From positions 1-32,080 of the forward strand of contig JAIVFH010000291.1 in the NCBI GenBank assembly GCA_025765595.1: a DNA stretch of 32,080 nt, read 5' to 3'. The position numbers and the translations under genes are program-made. This stretch comes from Obelidium mucronatum (Eukaryota > Chytridiomycota > Chytridiomycetes > Chytridiales > Chytriomycetaceae). Positions 1 through 8,708 of the stretch are shown piece after piece; position 1 is the first letter of the stretch, and every line of letters starts with the position of its first letter. The notes under the pieces are model-generated. The model was given only the letters and a program-made list of their open reading frames with translations. It did not search any database and was not told where the DNA came from.

Positions 1-213
1 TGTTATTTGAAATTCCAGAACTTGCATAAATAGCAAGCTTTCTGCTCTGAGTTTTAGTTCAGTTTCAATACATTCTGTGTTAGTTTTACAGTTTTGTAAC
101 TCTTTGTTCCGTCTCTCGTGACCTCAAGCCGTTATTGGACAAGCCCTCGTGCCCCCTAAGCCCTCGTGCCTTCAAGAACCCTTTAGTCTTTTATTGACTA
201 TCTGGTTCTAACA
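1..213 (+). repeat. LTR of a copia-type element (solo or 3' LTR)
   Basis: The segment begins TGTTA and ends TAACA, the usual TG...CA inverted tips of an LTR, and has a TATA-like CATAAATAG near position 24. It abuts position 214, where a 297-bp repeat unit starts abruptly in mid-unit (TCTGGCATACC), so it lies inside that repeat. It is unrelated in sequence to the 423/589-bp LTRs at 6666 and 19989. Whether it is a solo LTR or the 3' LTR of an element lying upstream cannot be told, because the window begins at its first base. Confidence 0.6.
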
Positions 214-1848
214 TCTGGCATACCAACAACACTCTGGAGAAAAAGGCACAGCACCAGCTCAAGCAAAGAGCAGCTTGAGCGCTAATGTTTGTAGAGCTCA
301 GAAAATTGGGTTTCCAGTCTTGCACACATCTCAGTGTCTTCTGAGGGGCATTACGGAGTTCTCAGCAACACAAGTTGGTGTGCAGCACCAAGGCTAGAAG
401 AGCAAGGGCCCTCAATTTTTTACACAATATAGCTAGAGTCTGTGGACAGCTTTGGCCAAGGTTTCAGTCCTTACAAGGGAACACTTTTTCTGATAGGGGT
501 GCATGATAAATCTGGCATACCAACAACACTCTGGAGAAAAAGGCACAGCACCAGCTCAAACAAATAGCAGCTTGAGGGCCAATGTTTGTAGAGCTCAGAA
601 AAGCAGGTTTGCAGTCTTGCACACAACTCAGTGTCTTCTGAGGGGCATTACAGAGTCCTCAGCAACACAAGTTGGTGCGCAGCACCAAGGCTAGAAGAGC
701 AAGGGCCCTCAATTTTTTACACAGTATAGGTAGAGTCTGTGGACAGCTTTGGCCAAGGTTTCAGTCCTTACAAGGGAACACTTGTTCTGATAGGGGTGCA
801 TGATAAATCTGGCATACCAACAACACTCTGGAGAAAAAGGCACAGCACCAGCTCAAGCAAAGAGCAGCTTGAGCGCTAATGTTTGTAGAGCTCAGAAAAT
901 TGGGTTTCCAGTCTTGCACACATCTCAGTGTCTTCTGAGGGGCATTACGGAGTTCTCAGCAACACAAGTTGGTGTGCAGCACCAAGGCTAGAAGAGCAAG
1001 GGCCCTCAATTTTTTACACAATATAGCTAGAGTCTGTGGACAGCTTTGGCCAAGGTTTCAGTCCTTACAAGGGAACACTTTTTCTGATAGGGGTGCATGA
1101 TAAATCTGGCATACCAACAACACTCTGGAGAAAAAGGCACAGCACCAGCTCAAACAAATAGCAGCTTGAGGGCCAATGTTTGTAGAGCTCAGAAAAGCAG
1201 GTTTGCAGTCTTGCACACAACTCAGTGTCTTCTGAGGGGCATTACAGAGTCCTCAGCAACACAAGTTGGTGCGCAGCACCAAGGCTAGAAGAGCAAGGGC
1301 CCTCAATTTTTTACACAGTATATCATGAGTCTGTGGACAGCTTTGGCCAAGGTTTCAGTCCTTACAAGGGAACACTTGTTCTGATAGGGGTGCATGATAA
1401 ATCTGGCATACCAACAACACTCTGGCGAAAAAGGCACAGCACCAGCTCAAGCAAAGAGCAGCTTGAGCGCTAATGTTTGTAGAGCTCAGAAAATTGGGTT
1501 TCCAGTCTTGCACACATCTCAGTGTCTTCTGAGGGGCATTACGGAGTTCTCAGCAACACAAGTTGGTGTGCAGCACCAAGGCTAGAAGAGCAAGGGCCCT
1601 CAATTTTTTACACAATATAGCTAGAGTCTGTGGACAGCTTTGGCCAAGGTTTCAGTCCTTACAAGGGAACACTTTTTCTGATAGGGGTGCATGATAAATC
1701 TGGCATACCAACAACACTCTGGAGAAAAAGGCACAGCACCAGCTCAAACAAATAGCAGCTTGAGGGCCAATGTTTGTAGAGCTCAGAAAAGCAGGTTTGC
1801 AGTCTTGCACACAACTCAGTGTTAGAGTCTGTGGACAGCTTTGGCCAA
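214..1848. repeat. Tandem array of 297-bp units in 594-bp dimers
   Basis: The string ATGATAAATCTGGCATACC recurs at 503, 800, 1097, 1394 and 1691, a period of exactly 297 bp; the first copy (214-502) is cut at its 5' end by the LTR. Two variants alternate: type A has AGAAAATTGGGTTTCCAG, type B has AGAAAAGCAGGTTTGCAG, giving A-B-A-B-A-B with a 594-bp higher-order period. The last unit has an internal deletion of about 190 bp at 1822/1823 and ends at 1848 against copia integrase sequence. Each unit has a 63-codon open frame, but every copy ends in the same stop and it resembles no protein. Single units recur at 7089, 22422 and 31517. Confidence 0.9.
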
Positions 1849-2725
1849 AATACGTTCTGACACTGCAGAACTGATGACAACACAATGGTTTATTGATTTT
1901 TGCTCTAAACGCATCAAGAAAATTGAGTTGACTGCATCTCCTCCTTATGTTAAAGAATTCAACGGTCTTGTAGAACGTACAGTTTGTACTTTAAAAGGTA
2001 TGACTGAGTGCTTACTCTCACAAAGTAAACTGCCGCGTGAGTATTACTATACGTACGCACTGTTTTATGCAGCGTTTTTGAAGAACATGTTGTTTCATCC
2101 TTACCTGAAAGGAACACCATTCTTTGCGCTCTTTAAAGACACGCTGAAACTAAGAACGCCCGCGTTTTTGGTTCCCTTGCAAGCATTCTCATCTTTGATG
2201 AACAACGCTCAAGGAGAAATGTTATTGAAAAGTCTGAACTTGGTGTATTTCTTGGCTACAAAGGAATTGACAGTCAAGTTTACTTAGTAGAAAACTATCG
2301 GACAGGTAAAGTTGACCAGTTACGTCACGTTATCGTTCATGATGCCAGTCACCTTGGTATGAATCCTCAAGATTCCACTCTTGAGTTAGCTGAGGCCAGC
2401 TATCCGCTTGATTTGTTAGACACTTCAGGAATGTCTAATTCGAGTCTTGAACCTGAACCACAATCTTCATTGCTGCCACGTGATGACGATTTATCGGAAA
2501 AATTGGATTCCAAGGGTTTGGATTCAGACGAAGAATCCTTGCCGGATTGGGAAGCTAATGACTTTGATATTGCGAAAGCAGTAAAATTGTCACTGCTAGA
2601 CTCTAGTTCACCCTATCGTTTTTCTTACGTGATCACCTTGCCAAGTTTACTTGGGTAACTCCGGCCCCGAGTCCGGTGCCTACACAGATTTGGAGAAAAG
2701 AGAACTTGCCTCAGATCCCAAACAC
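1849..2725 (+). pseudogene. Ty1/copia integrase fragment (5'-truncated, frameshifted)
   Basis: This is the C-terminal half of a copia integrase core plus the linker to reverse transcriptase. Visible hallmarks are IRSDT with the catalytic Asp, then VKEFNGLVERT, the copia equivalent of PQQNGVAER with the catalytic Glu, and FGSL...LGVFLGYKG...VYLVENY downstream. The zinc-finger HHCC region, protease and gag are missing: the 5' end is fused to the satellite unit at 1848. A one-base frameshift lies near 2150, where reading moves from the frame of 1849-2150 to the frame used up to about 2645, and a second shift lies near 2645. The sequence ends at a KDZ-type insertion at 2726. It belongs to the same element as 3245-3925, 4717-4782 and 6062-7088. 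It is non-functional. Confidence 0.85.
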
Positions 2726-3244
2726 TGTCCCGGGGTCCGAGCGGCACGCGCGATTCAGGGTCCGATTAGGGCCCGGCTAGGAGTCCGACTAGGAGTCCGA
2801 ATCGGACCCTATTAGGAGCTGGACCGATTAGGAGCCTAATAGGGCGCTATTAGGGGTCCTAGTGGCGCTCCTAATCGCAAATGAGCCAATCGGACCTGTC
2901 CTTATAGCATTTTTAAGCTCTTAATAGGAGTTCTGATAGCCATCTTTTAAAAGGTTTTCAGTAGTTAATGTGCATTTACTCATTTAATGCTATGTCCTAT
3001 TCGGAAGTCCAACTAAGAGAAAGAAAACCCCTTCAAATAAAAGGAAAAAATAGAAATCTCCTACTGGAAACAGGTTAAGAGTACATTAAGGGGCGGCTAG
3101 GAGCGCCAATTGGCCTATTGGCCATTCCAATTCGGCCCCTATTCAGGACTGCTCCTAATAGGGCCCTATTAGGACCCTAGTCGGACTCCTAATCGTTTCC
3201 CGACTAGGAGTCCGAATCGGGAGTACCGCTCGCTATAGTACGTG
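2726..3244 (-). mobile_element. Short non-autonomous element with KDZ-type termini
   Basis: The left end carries GTCCGAGCGGCACGCGCGATT and the right end CGCTCGCTATAGTACGTG, matching in reverse the two ends of the 6.3-kb element at 9118-15424. The interior (519 bp in all) is filled with the AGGAGTCCGAATCGG-type subterminal motif, and no gene is present. It interrupts the copia frame between integrase and RT. No convincing 8-bp target duplication is seen (CCAAACAC against TGGCAGAC), so the exact tips are uncertain or the site has decayed. It is probably a deletion derivative mobilised in trans by the KDZ transposase. Confidence 0.7.
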
Positions 3245-3925
3245 TGGCAGACCCAGTCTTTGCTGCCTATTGGTTAGCTGCCATGATACGTGAATACAAC
3301 GAACTCATGAATAATGAGACTTGGACAGAAACTGTCTTACCGGAAGGCGCTTGCCTTATGTCAGGCTCGTGGGTTTTTGCTTTCAAAATTTCTGCCAAGG
3401 GAATTTTGGAACGTTTTAAAGCCCGCTGGGTCGCACGCGGATTTTCCCAAGTCAAGAATCTTGACTATTTCAAAACTTATTCACCCGTTGCGCGAACAGA
3501 GACTATTCGGTTTCTTATTGCTTTCGCAGCACTCACAGGTAAATTTGTTTTCGAAGTGGATGTCCCAAACGCATTTGTACATGGTGAAACAGATACGCAA
3601 CTATATCTAGAAATGCCACATGGGTTTAGAAAAGTCAATATACATGGGCAAGTAATTGTCTGTAGGCTTGACAAGTCTCTTTACGGGATTCACCAAGCCT
3701 CGCGTATTTGGTTTGAAACTCTCATCAATTTTCACAAATCTCTTGGGTTTGAGTCTGATCCTGCTGACATTTGTCATCTAATCAAAACTCTACCTCCAAA
3801 AGAGCCAAACGGCCCGGAGAACACTTTACAAATGGCTAGTCATGTTGACGACTTGCTTTACATTACTGAAGATAAAGTTGAAGCTGAATTTCAATTAATG
3901 AAGCTGAACCAACGCTTTGGTAAAG
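3245..3925 (+). pseudogene. Ty1/copia reverse transcriptase fragment
   Basis: The open frame shows the copia RT order: NNETW, then WVFAFKISAKG, FKARWVARGFSQ, the first catalytic Asp in FEVDVPNAFVHG, then MPHGF, LDKSLYGIHQASRIW and the active-site block HVDDLLYI. The usual YVDD reads HVDD here. The frame stays open to the stop at 3966, but recognisable RT sequence ends near 3925 at QRFGK. The following FLGI-type block and about 80-100 further residues are missing before copia homology resumes at 4717. The flanks are a KDZ-type insertion (2726-3244) upstream and unassigned sequence downstream. It is part of a broken element and cannot give a full RT. Confidence 0.85.
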
Positions 3926-4151
3926 GTAAGCAGGGCTACCTTTTGAATTCAAATCAAGTTAATTAATGCTTCAGATTTCACAATCAGGAATTTATTCACT
4001 ACAAAATAAGTAGCTATGTTTGCATGCAATCAAGAATTAATATAAGTTGACAAAGTGCAGTTTAGAAATGGCAGCGGCTTTGAAGATGATCTGGTGAGGC
4101 AAATATTCAAAGTTAGGCTTGTGTAATAAATTTTAAATTTTCTCTCTCAGG
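3926..4151. other. Unassigned AT-rich sequence replacing part of copia RT
   Basis: This 226-bp AT-rich stretch stands where the copia RT thumb region should be. It starts with a GTAAGC and ends with CTCTCTCAG, so it superficially resembles an intron, but no copia reading frame follows the putative acceptor. No coding potential or known repeat is visible. Confidence 0.5.
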
Positions 4152-4716
4152 CACGTACTAAAATTGTCAAAAAACATGCAGGGTGAAAAATTGATGATGG
4201 GAAAAAAATTTGCCATGAAATTTTAATGGGGATGGAAATATGTGCAAGTGCAGATTGGAGAAAATTTATATTTGATAATTACATTAAGTTAAAAATTCTC
4301 ATAGTTTCTAAGTTTATATTGCAATGGAAGAGATTACTGCAGTAAAGTTGCTACAGTCAGCATCGTGAAGCCGCGTAAATATTTGCTCTTGGTTGCTTTA
4401 TGTTCACCAGTGCAAAGGGTCCTTATCGGTGGAAAACTCCCCATTAGGGCACCTAATGGCCCCATTAGGGCTCCTAATGGGTCCAATTGGTTTGCTATTA
4501 GGAGTGAAAAACGCTAGTAGCGCTCCTATTAGGAGCAAAAAATCCGATTAGGAGCAATGAAAAAACGCGTTTTTTTCAATCGGAAGCTCCAATTGGGGCC
4601 AAATAGGCTCCGAATCACTCTCGGTCCGATTCGGATCCGATTAGGAGTCCGAATCGGACCCCGAATAGGGCCCGAATCGGACCCCTAATCGCGCGTGCCG
4701 CTCGGACCCCGGGCTG
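4152..4716 (+). mobile_element. Second non-autonomous KDZ-type element in copia RT
   Basis: The right end (about 4600-4716) is clear: arrays of GATTAGGAGTCCGAATCGG followed by AATCGCGCGTGCCGCTCGG and the tip GACCCCGGGCTG, almost identical to the right end of the 6.3-kb element. The copia frame resumes at 4717. The left end is placed at CACGTACTA (4152) by its match to the first nine bases of the 6.3-kb element, but the next bases diverge and the flanking octamers (CTCTCAGG and CTTTCACA) match at only five of eight positions. The left boundary is therefore tentative. There is no gene inside, and an AT-rich core precedes the repeat block. Confidence 0.6.
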
Positions 4717-4782
4717 CTTTCACAATACCAGACTCAACCTACCAATGGGGACATGAAAGCGCTCAAACGCGTTCTTCTACTA
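4717..4782 (+). pseudogene. Ty1/copia RT C-terminal fragment
   Basis: In the correct frame this short piece reads SQYQTQPTNGDMKALKRV, the copia block at the RT/RNase H junction (LSRY...PT..H..ALKRVLRYL). It lies between the KDZ-type element ending at 4716 and the Helitron-like element starting at 4783. The next copia residues (LNGTRDLGICYQ) appear only at 6062, which shows that the two belong to one interrupted gene. Confidence 0.8.
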
Positions 4783-6055
4783 GGGACATACGCTCAGTCG
4801 CTTTGCTTCTTTGCAGTGCAGGTTGCAGTGGGATGGCAATACTTGTAAGGAGAAAATATCTTTTTAGGGGTGTGTGCGATAAGTCAGAATTTCTATCTTG
4901 ATTGCAAGAAAATTGCCAAAAGCAGACAGATTCCCATGATGAGTCTGCCTGCAATCTGCACTGCTTACTAGGCATTAATCTGGCCTTGAGTAACTTCTTA
5001 TTTTGCCTTCTTTAGAGCTTCCATTGGAGGACGGCCAAAAATGGTTTAAATTGATGGTTTAGAAAAAAGATAACCACCTGGTTTAGCAAAAGTTAACCAG
5101 AGTTAACTTCAGGGTTAAATTTGCTGAGACCGTTTTTTCATCTCAGCAAATTAACCACCGAAGTTAATTTTGATCGCGGTTTTAAGACTTAGAAAAATAA
5201 ATCATGCTGTTGAAAGGCAGCAACAATGAAGAAGACACCAAAGAAGGACCACAGGAAGCCTGACAACCAGTAGAGGGAAGAACTGGAGAGAACAAGAAAA
5301 ACTTGGCAGGATAGTTTATTAAATATTTCTAACCACATGTCCACATAAGTTCTGTCAAACCTGCTGGTGCCCATGGACAGGATAGAGTTTGTGAATTGTT
5401 CGACAGTCGAGAATTCAATTCAGGTGACTTCGGCATGGGGGCATGGAGAATTCGGAGCAAAGGCTTGTTGTATCTGACGTGGCTGTGTATAAACGAGCAA
5501 TAAACCTAATACTATTGAATTTTTGCGGCCGGTCATAGTTCCTGTTTGGTGATTAACCACAGAAAATGACCTGTGTTTTTGGATGACACATTGTGGTCAA
5601 CTTTTAGAAATTTGCAGTTTAGGGGAAAGGTTGACCATGTGGTTATTTTTTCTTAAACCATCAAATTGAACCATTTTTGGCCGTCCTCCATTGTGTTAGT
5701 TGATGAAATCAATTAGAGGAAAGCTTATTCTGGTTTTCAGGTGGACAAGCATGACATGACAGCAGCTAGAAAATTAAATAAGTAGAACATGATTACTCAG
5801 GTCAAAAAACCTTCTTGAGACAGTTGTGTTGTCTGGAGTTACTTTGCTTCCAAGTCAATTTTCCTTTAATTGCCAGGGAACCAACAGCTTGAACAAGTCC
5901 ATTTTCTAAAAATAGAACTATTAAAAACCCCCTTCTTAACCCTCACACCATTTGAACAAAGTAGGAACATCTTTTCTATAAATAGAACTACAAGGAATTG
6001 GCCTCCAACCCCCTCAAACTCCCCTTAACATGACAGGTTGACAAGCAACCTGCAA
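4783..6055 (+). mobile_element. Helitron-like non-autonomous element in copia
   Basis: The start GGGACATACGCTCAGTCGC and the end CAGGTTGACAAGCAACCTG-CAA are shared with elements at 15465-16112 and 18618-19270. The 3' end is a 7-bp stem, 5-nt loop hairpin placed 3 bases from the terminus, and the terminus is followed by T. There are no terminal inverted repeats at the very tips and no clear target duplication; the host base before it is A. No Rep/helicase gene is present. It splits copia RT from RNase H and carries a nested 664-bp MITE (5026-5689). At this site two extra codons, one of them a stop, seem to have been added to the copia frame. Confidence 0.6.
5026..5689. mobile_element. MITE with ~50-bp terminal inverted repeats
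   Basis: The ends GGAGGACGGCCAAAAATGG and its complement form near-perfect inverted repeats of about 50 bp that run through GATGGTTTA to ATAACCAC. It is flanked by the 3-bp duplication ATT (5023-5025 and 5690-5692). The related Helitron-like copy at 18618-19270 lacks this insert at the matching position (near 18990), which confirms the boundaries. A 3-bp duplication and a GG...CC tip fit PIF/Harbinger-type MITEs, although the classic target is TAA/TTA. Inside lies a second hairpin built on AAATTTGCTGAGA / TCTCAGCAAATT. No gene is present. Confidence 0.8.
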
Positions 6056-6061
6056 TAATAT

Positions 6062-6652
6062 CTCAACGGTACGCGCGATTTGGGAATTTGTTACCAGAAA
6101 CCAGGTAATGAAATCTTACGCGTTGACGGGGGAAAGTATTTCCTAAATGATCCTACACTACGGCCAATCTGCTACGCAGATGCAAGCTTCGCTGAAGCTA
6201 AAGGACGCGCTTCTAGAACAGGCATTGTTATTCACTTCGCTGGCGCTGCAATCATGTGGCAGTCAAGGAAGCAGACTACTGTTGCTTTGTCATCCACTGA
6301 AGCAGAACTCATTGCGCTCTCTGAAGCCATATGCGAGATTATCTGGCTATTGCAGCTTATGAAATCTTTGGGTATTTCTGGTCAAGATCATATTGTTATT
6401 AAACAAGATAACACGTCAAGTATTCTGATCGCTAATGAGGAAGGTCAACATCAACGTATTAAACATATGGACGTGAAAGATAAGAACTTAAACTACCACA
6501 TTAACAACGGCACAGTGGTCCTAGAGGACACTCCGACCGAGCAAATGTGGGCTGATTTCTTAACGAAAGCAGCTGGGCCTACTGAACATCAAAATTTGGC
6601 TATGTTGCAAGAAGTCAAATCTTCCACCACACCCCAAAACGCAGCCAAGTAA
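6062..6652 (+). pseudogene. Ty1/copia RNase H domain (C-terminal Pol fragment)
   Basis: The open frame resumes with LNGTRDLGICYQ and contains the copia RNase H signature: YADASFAE, WQSRKQTTVALSSTEAEL, a second acidic motif KQDNTSSILI, RIKHMDVKDKNL, then WADFLTKA near the end. Stop TAA is at 6650-6652, followed by the polypurine tract. The domain itself is intact, but upstream Pol is broken by insertions, so no functional polyprotein can be made. The minus-strand copies at 20591-21187 and 29639-30256 are nearly identical; the first differs by Leu for Val in HMDVKDK. Confidence 0.9.
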
Positions 6653-6665
6653 TATTGCGGGGGAA
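6653..6665 (+). other. Copia polypurine tract
   Basis: TATTGCGGGGGAA stands immediately before the LTR start TGTTG. It marks plus-strand priming and fixes the 5' edge of the 3' LTR. The same junction is seen in reverse at 20578-20590. Confidence 0.8.
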
Positions 6666-7088
6666 TGTTGAGTATTACGCATAAAAGATACAATATCACT
6701 TGCACTACTTAACAGAGATTAGAAATCAACTATAAGTTGTACGGATTGAATAATTCAACCCGAATCTTTATTGTTAGAATAAAAGGAGTTTCCGTGATTT
6801 GAACCTGGTGCATAACGCTCTCAAAGCCAGCGCCTTGAACGCTGCACCAAGTGTCAGACGGCGATAAATTTCCCCTTCACTAATTTCCCCCAATTGGAAA
6901 TAGCCATGTCAAGTTGATGCACCACCTCAATGGGCAAATGGGATACGAGGTTTTCAACCTCAACAGGTCTCAATGGGACCATGTAAAAGACTAAAGCAAC
7001 AGTAAAACGCTATAAAAGAAGACAACAACTTGCCTCCTGACAAACAATTAACCACATAAAGCTTATATTAGCTCGCCGCAAATCAACA
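6666..7088 (+). repeat. Copia 3' LTR, short (423-bp) variant
   Basis: It begins TGTTGAGTATTA directly after the polypurine tract and ends AAATCAACA. The flank (AGCGCTAATG) is the interior of a 297-bp repeat unit, so the element was inserted in that satellite family. A TATA-like CTATAAAAG lies near 7011. Compared with the 589-bp inverted LTR at 19989-20577, the middle is different and shorter: here a tRNA-like segment (6793-6849) runs straight into GTCAGACGGCG. Confidence 0.8.
6793..6849 (-). other. tRNA-like A-box/B-box segment within the LTR
   Basis: On the minus strand TGGTGCAGCGTTCAAGG resembles a class II tRNA A box and AGGTTCAAATCAC a B box (10 of 11 to GGTTCRANTCC). The acceptor and T stems do not pair properly, so it is not a working tRNA gene. 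It may be the head of a tRNA-derived SINE that entered the LTR. Confidence 0.35.
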
Positions 7089-7386
7089 AGCGCTAATGTT
7101 TGTAGAGCTCAGAAAAGCAGGTTTGCAGTCTTGCACACATCTCAGTGTCTTCTGAGGGGCATTATGGAGTTCTCAGCAACACAAGTTGGTGTGCAGCACC
7201 AAGGCTAGAAGAGCAAGGGCCCTCAATTTTTTACACAGTATAGCTAGAGTCTGTGGACAGCTTTGGCCAAGGTTTCAGTGCTTACAAAGGAACACTTTTT
7301 CTGATAGGGTTGCATGATAAATCTGGCATACCAACAACACTCTGGAGGAAAAGGTGCAGCACCAGCTCAAGCAAAGAGCAACTTGA
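7089..7386 (+). repeat. Single 297-bp satellite unit
   Basis: It runs from AGCGCTAATGTTTGTAGAG to GCAACTTGA and matches one unit of the array at 214-1848, with features of both variants (type B AGAAAAGCAGG, type A ACACATCTC). It lies between the copia LTR and the tyrosine-recombinase fragment. The next bases of the unit (AATGTTTGTAG) reappear at 8133, so the recombinase block 7387-8132 sits inside a unit. Confidence 0.85.
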
Positions 7387-7917
7387 TTTATTGCTCTCCA
7401 TAGATTAGGAGAACTTGTAGATTCTAACGATCCTGCTGAAGCCCATTACAATCGCAGCCATCGTATTCTCCTTTCTTCTATCTACTACAATGACCCCAAC
7501 CATCCTTCTTTCCTTAGCTATCATTTTCCTTACCATAAGGGTGATCCCAACTCAGCTGGTTGCCCGGGCTATATCTCTGATAAACCAGACTGGAAAGATT
7601 GCAATCCTCTTCCTATTATAATGGCTTATTTAACTTCACGTATTTGTCTCCCAACTTCCCCCCCCCCCCCCCCCCCCCCCCCACTCTTCATGACATCTGC
7701 TTGCAATGTCCCCACACGCAAATGGTTTATGCAACGCCTGCAAGCCTACCTCCACTCCAACATTGGTAGCAAATCTCTACGCCGTGGTGGTGCTACTGAC
7801 CTCGCATTACGCGGTACACCAGCAAAAACAATTCAATTTATGGGGCGATGGCAAACCGCTGCCTGGAAAGCCTATGTTCAAATATGGCTTCCGCTACGCA
7901 ACGCACTCTGTCAATAA
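7387..7917 (+). pseudogene. Tyrosine recombinase fragment (Crypton/DIRS-like)
   Basis: One frame stays open from just after a stop at 7384-7386 to the stop at 7917, about 176 codons with no start. It reads LHRLGELVDSNDP early, then FPYHKGDP, and ends with KSLRRGGATDLALRGTPAK, IQFMGRW and AWKAYVQ. These correspond to the second catalytic Arg, the His/Trp box and the Tyr nucleophile of tyrosine recombinases of the type found in fungal Crypton- and DIRS-like elements. The N-terminal half with the first catalytic Arg is absent. A run of 25 C at 7658-7682 encodes a proline stretch, keeps the frame open here, and breaks it in copy 2. It is a remnant. Confidence 0.7.
7658..7682 (+). repeat. Poly-C homopolymer (25 C)
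   Basis: It is an uninterrupted run of 25 C within the recombinase frame. The matching tract in copy 2 (22991-23040) is 20 C, one A, 29 C. It is probably length-variable or a sequencing uncertainty. Confidence 0.95.
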
Positions 7918-8132
7918 CTTCAAATTCCAAATCAACTCCAATCAAATACCAATTCCAACCAAATTCAACAATACTACAATTCCCTAGGCGGTAGGGCGCG
8001 TAACAACCAACCTAGCGAATCAATCGCTCAAACGCGTTCAACAAACCCGTCTAGTTTTCTTTATTGTTGATTATCCAATAAATTATATCTAATAATGAAT
8101 GAGGGTAAAAGTTGACCATTTGTGGTGGAAAC
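7918..8132. other. Downstream part of the recombinase block, no gene
   Basis: This is AT-rich sequence with CAAAT/CAATTCC-type repetition followed by GTTGACCATTTGTGGTGGAAAC. No coding frame or known repeat is visible. It is part of the insertion that splits the 297-bp unit. Confidence 0.5.
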
Positions 8133-8198
8133 AATGTTTGTAGAGCTCAGAAAAGCAGGTTTGCAGTCTTGCACACATCTCAGCGTCTGCTGAGGGCA
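8133..8198 (+). repeat. Partial 297-bp unit (right side of the split unit)
   Basis: AATGTTTGTAGAGCTCAG through TGAGGGCA matches about 66 bp of the satellite unit and continues where the single unit at 7089-7386 broke off. Confidence 0.75.
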
Positions 8199-8660
8199 GT
8201 TCGGCCCACTAATGGGACCCCACTAATATTAGTGGGTGATCATTTCCATTCATTAACCATTTGTGGACAATACCATTTGCAGGCAGGCCACAAATGGCAC
8301 CCCCAAATGACCCACTAATGACTTGCTACAGAGTACAATGTAAAGTAACTTTCAATAAAGAGTCAATGACTTTTTGTTTTATTTACATTTTATTTCATTT
8401 TACATCTTTCTGCCATGAAGCTATCTGGGATCACAACAAGTACAACCAACACCCTCAAGGTGTACCACTGCATGAACTCAATAGCCAGATATCAAAACAA
8501 AATATCAAAAGCATGTTCATTTAGAGAGCAACCATACAATGTCTCCAATGAATTGAAGAACAGCCCACTCTTGAAGCACATTTTTGAACAAATCGGTGAA
8601 GCTACAGGATTGAGCAATGAAGAGATCGCAAGTTTATTGATATCCATGTTGCAAGAATAG
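8199..8660. other. Unassigned block with strong palindromes and a small frame
   Basis: It contains the perfect 18-bp palindrome CCCACTAATATTAGTGGG (8219-8236) and a 10-bp inverted pair CCATTTGTGG (8257-8266) / CCACAAATGG (8288-8297). An 81-codon plus-strand frame at 8415-8660 ends LLKHIFEQIGEATGLSNEEI plus ten more residues and a stop; its C-terminal half looks protein-like (amphipathic, acidic), but I recognise no family. The block ends at a KDZ-type terminus and may be the interior of a deleted element. Confidence 0.35.
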
Positions 8661-8708
8661 GGCCCGAATCGGACCCCGAATCGCGCGTGCCGCTCGGACC
8701 CCAGGCTG
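8661..8708 (+). mobile_element. Right terminus of another KDZ-type element
   Basis: GGCCCGAATCGGACCCCG leads into CGCGCGTGCCGCTCGG and the tip GACCCCAGGCTG, matching the right end of the 6.3-kb element. Immediately after it, at 8709, the coding sequence of a KDZ-like transposase starts in mid-gene. No matching left end was found upstream within the unit. Confidence 0.7.

Noticed and set aside
503..1585. Repeated 63-codon open frames, one per 297-bp satellite unit
   Set aside because: Each ends at the same stop and exists only because 297 is divisible by three; the sequence is not protein-like and the two unit variants differ without any sign of selection on codons.
2726..2733. An 8-bp target duplication around the short KDZ-type element
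   Set aside because: The flanking octamers CCAAACAC and TGGCAGAC do not match convincingly.
3926..4151. A spliceosomal intron in copia RT (GTAAGC ... CTCTCTCAG)
   Set aside because: No copia reading frame follows the acceptor and the expected RT residues are missing, so a deletion with unrelated sequence fits better.
5189..5374. A 61-codon hydrophobic frame inside the MITE (also at 21869-22054)
   Set aside because: It is contained in a non-coding MITE, has no family resemblance, and recurs only because the MITE is duplicated.
4783..6055. A canonical Helitron
   Set aside because: The hairpin and A/T insertion fit, but 5' TC and 3' CTRR are missing and no Rep/helicase gene is present, so it is only called Helitron-like.
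6793..6849. A functional tRNA gene in the LTR
   Set aside because: A and B boxes are recognisable but the T and acceptor stems do not pair; it is better explained as a tRNA-derived segment.
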